Assembly: GCF_041296385.1 (NCBI RefSeq) | Contig: NW_027183505.1 | Location: 372,001 to 436,000, forward strand | Direction: 5' to 3' | DNA length: 64,000 bases | Origin: Aphelocoma coerulescens | Lineage: Eukaryota > Chordata > Aves > Passeriformes > Corvidae | Shown: positions 60,995 to 64,000 of the stretch, in pieces | Numbering within the stretch: position 1 is the first letter of the stretch | How the letters are laid out: each line of letters opens with the position of its first letter | The notes under the pieces: generated by a model | Databases searched by the model: none | What the model was told of the DNA's origin: nothing | The model's input: only the letters and a program-made list of their open reading frames with translations | Program-made: the position numbers and the translations under genes

Positions 60995-63176
60995 GCAGCT
61001 GGCTCATGGGCCCACATTCAGGGCCCCCACCTCGGGAGAAAATTCTCCCAATGTGCTCTGATGTTGAAAGAGTCAAGAAGAGAAGAAGGGAAAAAAACCC
61101 CCCGAAGTCCCAGGAAAACAAAGTTCAACTCTCCATCTCCCCCCAGAGAAAAGGAGCTGAAAACTGGCAAAAAAGAAACAAAGTTGCTTCCTCTGCTCTT
61201 GCTGCAAGCAGGATGCAGAGGAGTGTGTATGTGTGTCCTCGAAAAAACGCTCTGAGAAGTTTGTCCGGTTTTTTTCCTCTCCCCCCTCTCAGGCTCAGTT
61301 GAAAGGCACAGAAATGCACAAAGTTCACTTCTGGGCATAGAGCAGCAATAGGGGATACACATGATAAAGTCACCCCAAGACACAGGGACAGAGAATTCAG
61401 TGGAAAGACTCCGAGAATTCTGCTCCCAGAGATCATTCATTCCTGCTCACACTGACCCTTGTAGAAAGGGGACCTCGTTCCAGGCAGCCTGTACTGAGCA
61501 TGTGGCTCCTGAGTGGGGTTTGTTGTTTAGGAAACCTGCTCCGGCTTTTCCATTCTTTCCTTGCAAACAGGAAAACTTCTCCTGGGGCTGTGTGCAGGCA
61601 GAGCCCTGAGGAGAGCAGGTGGCACATGGTGCGCTGGGCTGGGACAGCCAGCTGCAGAGCTCAAGGGAAGAAGCCCAAAGTGTCACAATGGCTCCTTGCC
61701 TTCCCATGCAACACCTGGGTCACAATGGTCTCCTTGATTCCATGAGGCCCCACTGTGTCAAAATGGCTCCTTGGTTCCATCAGGTTCCGCAGTGTCACCA
61801 TGGTCTCCTTTGATCCGCACTGTCATCATGGACAATTGGTTCCATGAGGCCCCGCAGTGTCACAATGGTCCCTTGCTTCCATAGCTTTTACGTTGTAACA
61901 ATGGACTCCTTGCTTCTATGAGCTAGCCTGCTTTTTGCAGAGGTGTCTTTGGTTCCAACAAGGCCCCGCTGTGTCTCAGTGCACCCTGGTTTCCATGTGG
62001 ATGTGGAGTATCACAAAGGCTCCTTGGTTCCACCAGGTCCTGCTGTGTCACAATGGGTCCTGTGGTCCCTGAGGCCCTCCAAAGTCATTGTGGAGGCTTG
62101 CTTCCATGAGGTTCCATTATGTGCCAGTGGTCATCTTGGTTCCAGGAGTTTCCTTAGTGTCACAATGCTCTCCATGCTTCCATTAGGCCCTGCTTTGCCA
62201 CAATGGTCCCCTTGTTTCCATGAGGCCCCGCTGTGTCACAATGGACCTATGGTTCCATGATGTTGCGTGGTGTCACCGTGCTCTTCTTGAATCCGCAGTT
62301 TAACCATGGACCATTGGTTCCATGCGGCCTGGCCGTGTCACAATGGGCTCCTTGATTCCATGATTCCCCACGGTGTCACAATGGAGCCTTGTTTCTAGGA
62401 GGTTCTGTACTGTCACAATTGCCTCCTTGATGCCATCAGCCCCTGCAGTGTCACAATGGCTCCTTGGTTCCATGAGGAACACAATAGCTTGGCATAAGCA
62501 TTGAGCAACAGCTGCTGAACACACCTGGCAACATCTGCTTGCATCAAAAGAGTGCTTCAAGCTGACAATGGCACCAGCAGCTTCCATCTGCAACAGAGAC
62601 CCATAAAAGGACAGGCTGTGCCGGTTTGGACAAATGTGGAGGAAAATATCCTCTGATAGAAGGCAGGTTACACCCAGCCCTCCCCCACCAGGTTTTTGGA
62701 AAAAAGAACTTTCCTGGGAAGAAAGTGAAAGAGATAAAAACTATTTTTTTAACAAACACACAGGAAAAGGATAACAATGCTAAATATTAAAAGCTCTCGC
62801 TGTGCAGAGAAAGCTGGGATAATTTTAGAGTCCTTCTGTGTTTCGGTGGGGTCTCCTGAAACATCCATAGACAGCGAGGCCCGTGCAAAGAAACAGGGAG
62901 CGATTCTTGAGAGAAGTTTCAGAGCTCTTTCTTCTCCAGCCACATGGGCGGGGCACTGCCAAAGAACTGAGCAATCACAGCACAACCAGGGCCCTCCTCG
63001 CACAGGGCAACACAAAATAAGCAGTGCTGAACAGGATTAGGGCACATGTCAGCAGGGAGCAGGGAGACCCCCGTGCCCAGGCCATGCCTCTACCCCAGGG
63101 TCCCCTCTCCCATGACCTCATGGCAGGGGGGAGGAACCCCAACACTTCCGTAGGTGTAGTCTCTCTCCTCCTCCTT
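60995..63176 (+). repeat. Monomer 29, type A, 2182 bp
   Basis: Copy of monomer 22. It differs at 61990 (T for C). Confidence 0.95.
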
Positions 63177-64000
63177 GCAGCTGGCTCATTGGCCCACATT
63201 CAGGGCCCCCACCTCGGGAGAAAATTCTCCCAATGTGCTCTGATGTTGAAAGAGTCAAGAAGAGAAGAAGGGAAAAAAACCCCCCGAAGTCCCAGGAAAA
63301 CAAAGTTCAACTCTCCATCTCCCCCCAGAGAAAAGGAGCTGAAAACTGGCAAAAAAGAAACCAAGTTGCTTCCTCTGCTCTTGCTGCAAGCAGGATGCAG
63401 AGGAGTGTGTATGTGTGTCCTCGAAAAAACGCTCTGAGAAGTTTGTCCGGTTTTTTTCCTCTCCCCCCTCTCAGGCTCAGTTGAAAGGCACAGAAATGCA
63501 CAAAGTTCACTTCTGGGCATAGAGCAGCAATAGGGGATACACATGATAAAGTCACCCCAAGACACAGGGACAGAGAATTCAGTGGAAAGACTCCGAGAAT
63601 TCTGCTCCCAGAGATCATTCATTCCTGCTCACACTGACCCTTGTAGAAAGGGGACCTCGTTCCAGGCAGCCTGTACTGAGCATGTGGCTCCTGAGTGGGG
63701 TTTGTTGTTTAGGAAACCTGCTCCGGCTTTTCCATTCTTTCCTTGCAAACAGGAAAACTTCTCCTGGGGCTGTGTGCAGGCAGAGCCCTGAGGAGAGCAG
63801 GTGGCACATGGTGCGCTGGGCTGGGACAGCCAGCTGCAGAGCTCAAGGGAAGAAGCCCAAAGTGTCACAATGGCTCCTTGCCTTCCCATGCAACACCTGG
63901 GTCACAATGGTCTCCTTGATTCCATGAGGCCCCACTGTGTCAAAATGGCTCCTTGGTTCCATCAGGTTCCGCAGTGTCACCATGGTCTCCTTTGATCCGC
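63177..64000 (+). repeat. Monomer 30, type A, partial (824 bp)
   Basis: Cut by the window edge about 139 bp into the minisatellite. Opens CTCATTGGCCC like its partner monomer 23. Confidence 0.95.
63725..64000 (+). repeat. Start of a third 15,241-bp higher-order copy
   Basis: These last 276 bp match 48484-48759 and 33243-33518 with no difference seen, so the 7-monomer block is tandemly repeated and not just a single duplication. Confidence 0.8.

Larger units (their letters stand above)
48484..63724 (+). repeat. 7-monomer higher-order repeat, 15,241-bp period, copy 2
   Basis: Nearly identical to 33243-48483. Seven single-base differences seen by eye, copy 1/copy 2: G/C at 37622/52863, C/T at 38049/53290, G/A at 38828/54069, A/C at 39772/55013, G/C at 39793/55034, C/T at 44751/59992, C/T at 46749/61990. 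No indel was seen between the copies. A third copy begins at about 63725 and runs off the window. Confidence 0.95.
1..64000 (+). repeat. Satellite array, ~2.18-kb monomer, 29 full copies plus one partial
   Basis: The string GCAGCTGGCTCATGGGCCC (CATTGG in five copies) recurs at 1, 2183, 4359, 6542, 8724, 10905, 13081, 15264, 17438, 19620, 21798, 23974, 26157, 28331, 30513, 32695, 34871, 37054, 39224, 41401, 43577, 45754, 47936, 50112, 52295, 54465, 56642, 58818, 60995 and 63177. Spacings are 2170-2183 bp. All copies share the same orientation and nothing is inserted between them. The phase is arbitrary; I chose it because the window begins exactly at this motif. The large unit, multi-level periodicity and absence of genes fit vertebrate heterochromatin (centromeric, subtelomeric or sex-chromosome). 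The array continues beyond both window edges. Confidence 0.98.

Noticed and set aside
1..64000. Ribosomal DNA intergenic spacer repeats
   Set aside because: No 18S, 5.8S or 28S sequence anywhere, and the higher-order pattern continues without interruption.
1..64000. tRNA, rRNA or other structured RNA genes
   Set aside because: I found no cloverleaf arms, A/B boxes or rRNA core sequence in the monomer on either strand.

Overview
The whole 64 kb window is one uninterrupted head-to-tail satellite array. A monomer of about 2.18 kb (2170-2183 bp) occurs 29 times complete, plus an 824-bp partial copy at the right edge, all on the same strand. I see no unique flanking sequence and no gene I can support. 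The many short open frames recur once per monomer on both strands and are cut by 1-, 2-, 5- and 7-bp indels between copies, so I do not annotate them as coding.

The window looks like vertebrate, probably avian (possibly songbird), heterochromatin. This rests on non-coding tandem architecture, variants dominated by CpG transitions, a 37-bp minisatellite of a style I associate with bird genomes, and a segment resembling a bird endogenous-retrovirus LTR. The taxon call is recall, not a search. Nothing prokaryotic is visible: no operons, no long coding frames, no rRNA or tRNA.

Each monomer has four parts (monomer 1 coordinates): an LTR-like segment of about 950 bp that crosses the chosen unit boundary (1623-2572, with its predecessor ending at 390); a non-repetitive stretch of about 295 bp (391-685); an internal minisatellite of about 800 bp built from about 22 diverged copies of a 37-bp motif (686-1484); and a 138-bp spacer (1485-1622). 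The LTR-like part carries a perfect inverted repeat matching a heat-shock-element core, a GC box, two pyrimidine-tract/CAG acceptor-like sites and a poly(A)-signal position.

Monomers fall into three sequence types (A, B, C). Their order is A A B A A A B A B B A B A B B A B A C C C A A B A C C C A A. Above the monomer there are at least three higher-order periods: 8,722 bp (4 monomers) on the left, 10,893 bp (5 monomers) in the middle, and 15,241 bp (7 monomers) on the right. The right-hand one has two full copies plus the start of a third and is nearly identical between copies. Short patches where paired copies swap variants, and single monomers that change type part-way, point to repeated unequal exchange and gene conversion. 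The hierarchy 37 bp, 2.18 kb, 8.7-15.2 kb is the main biological content of the window.
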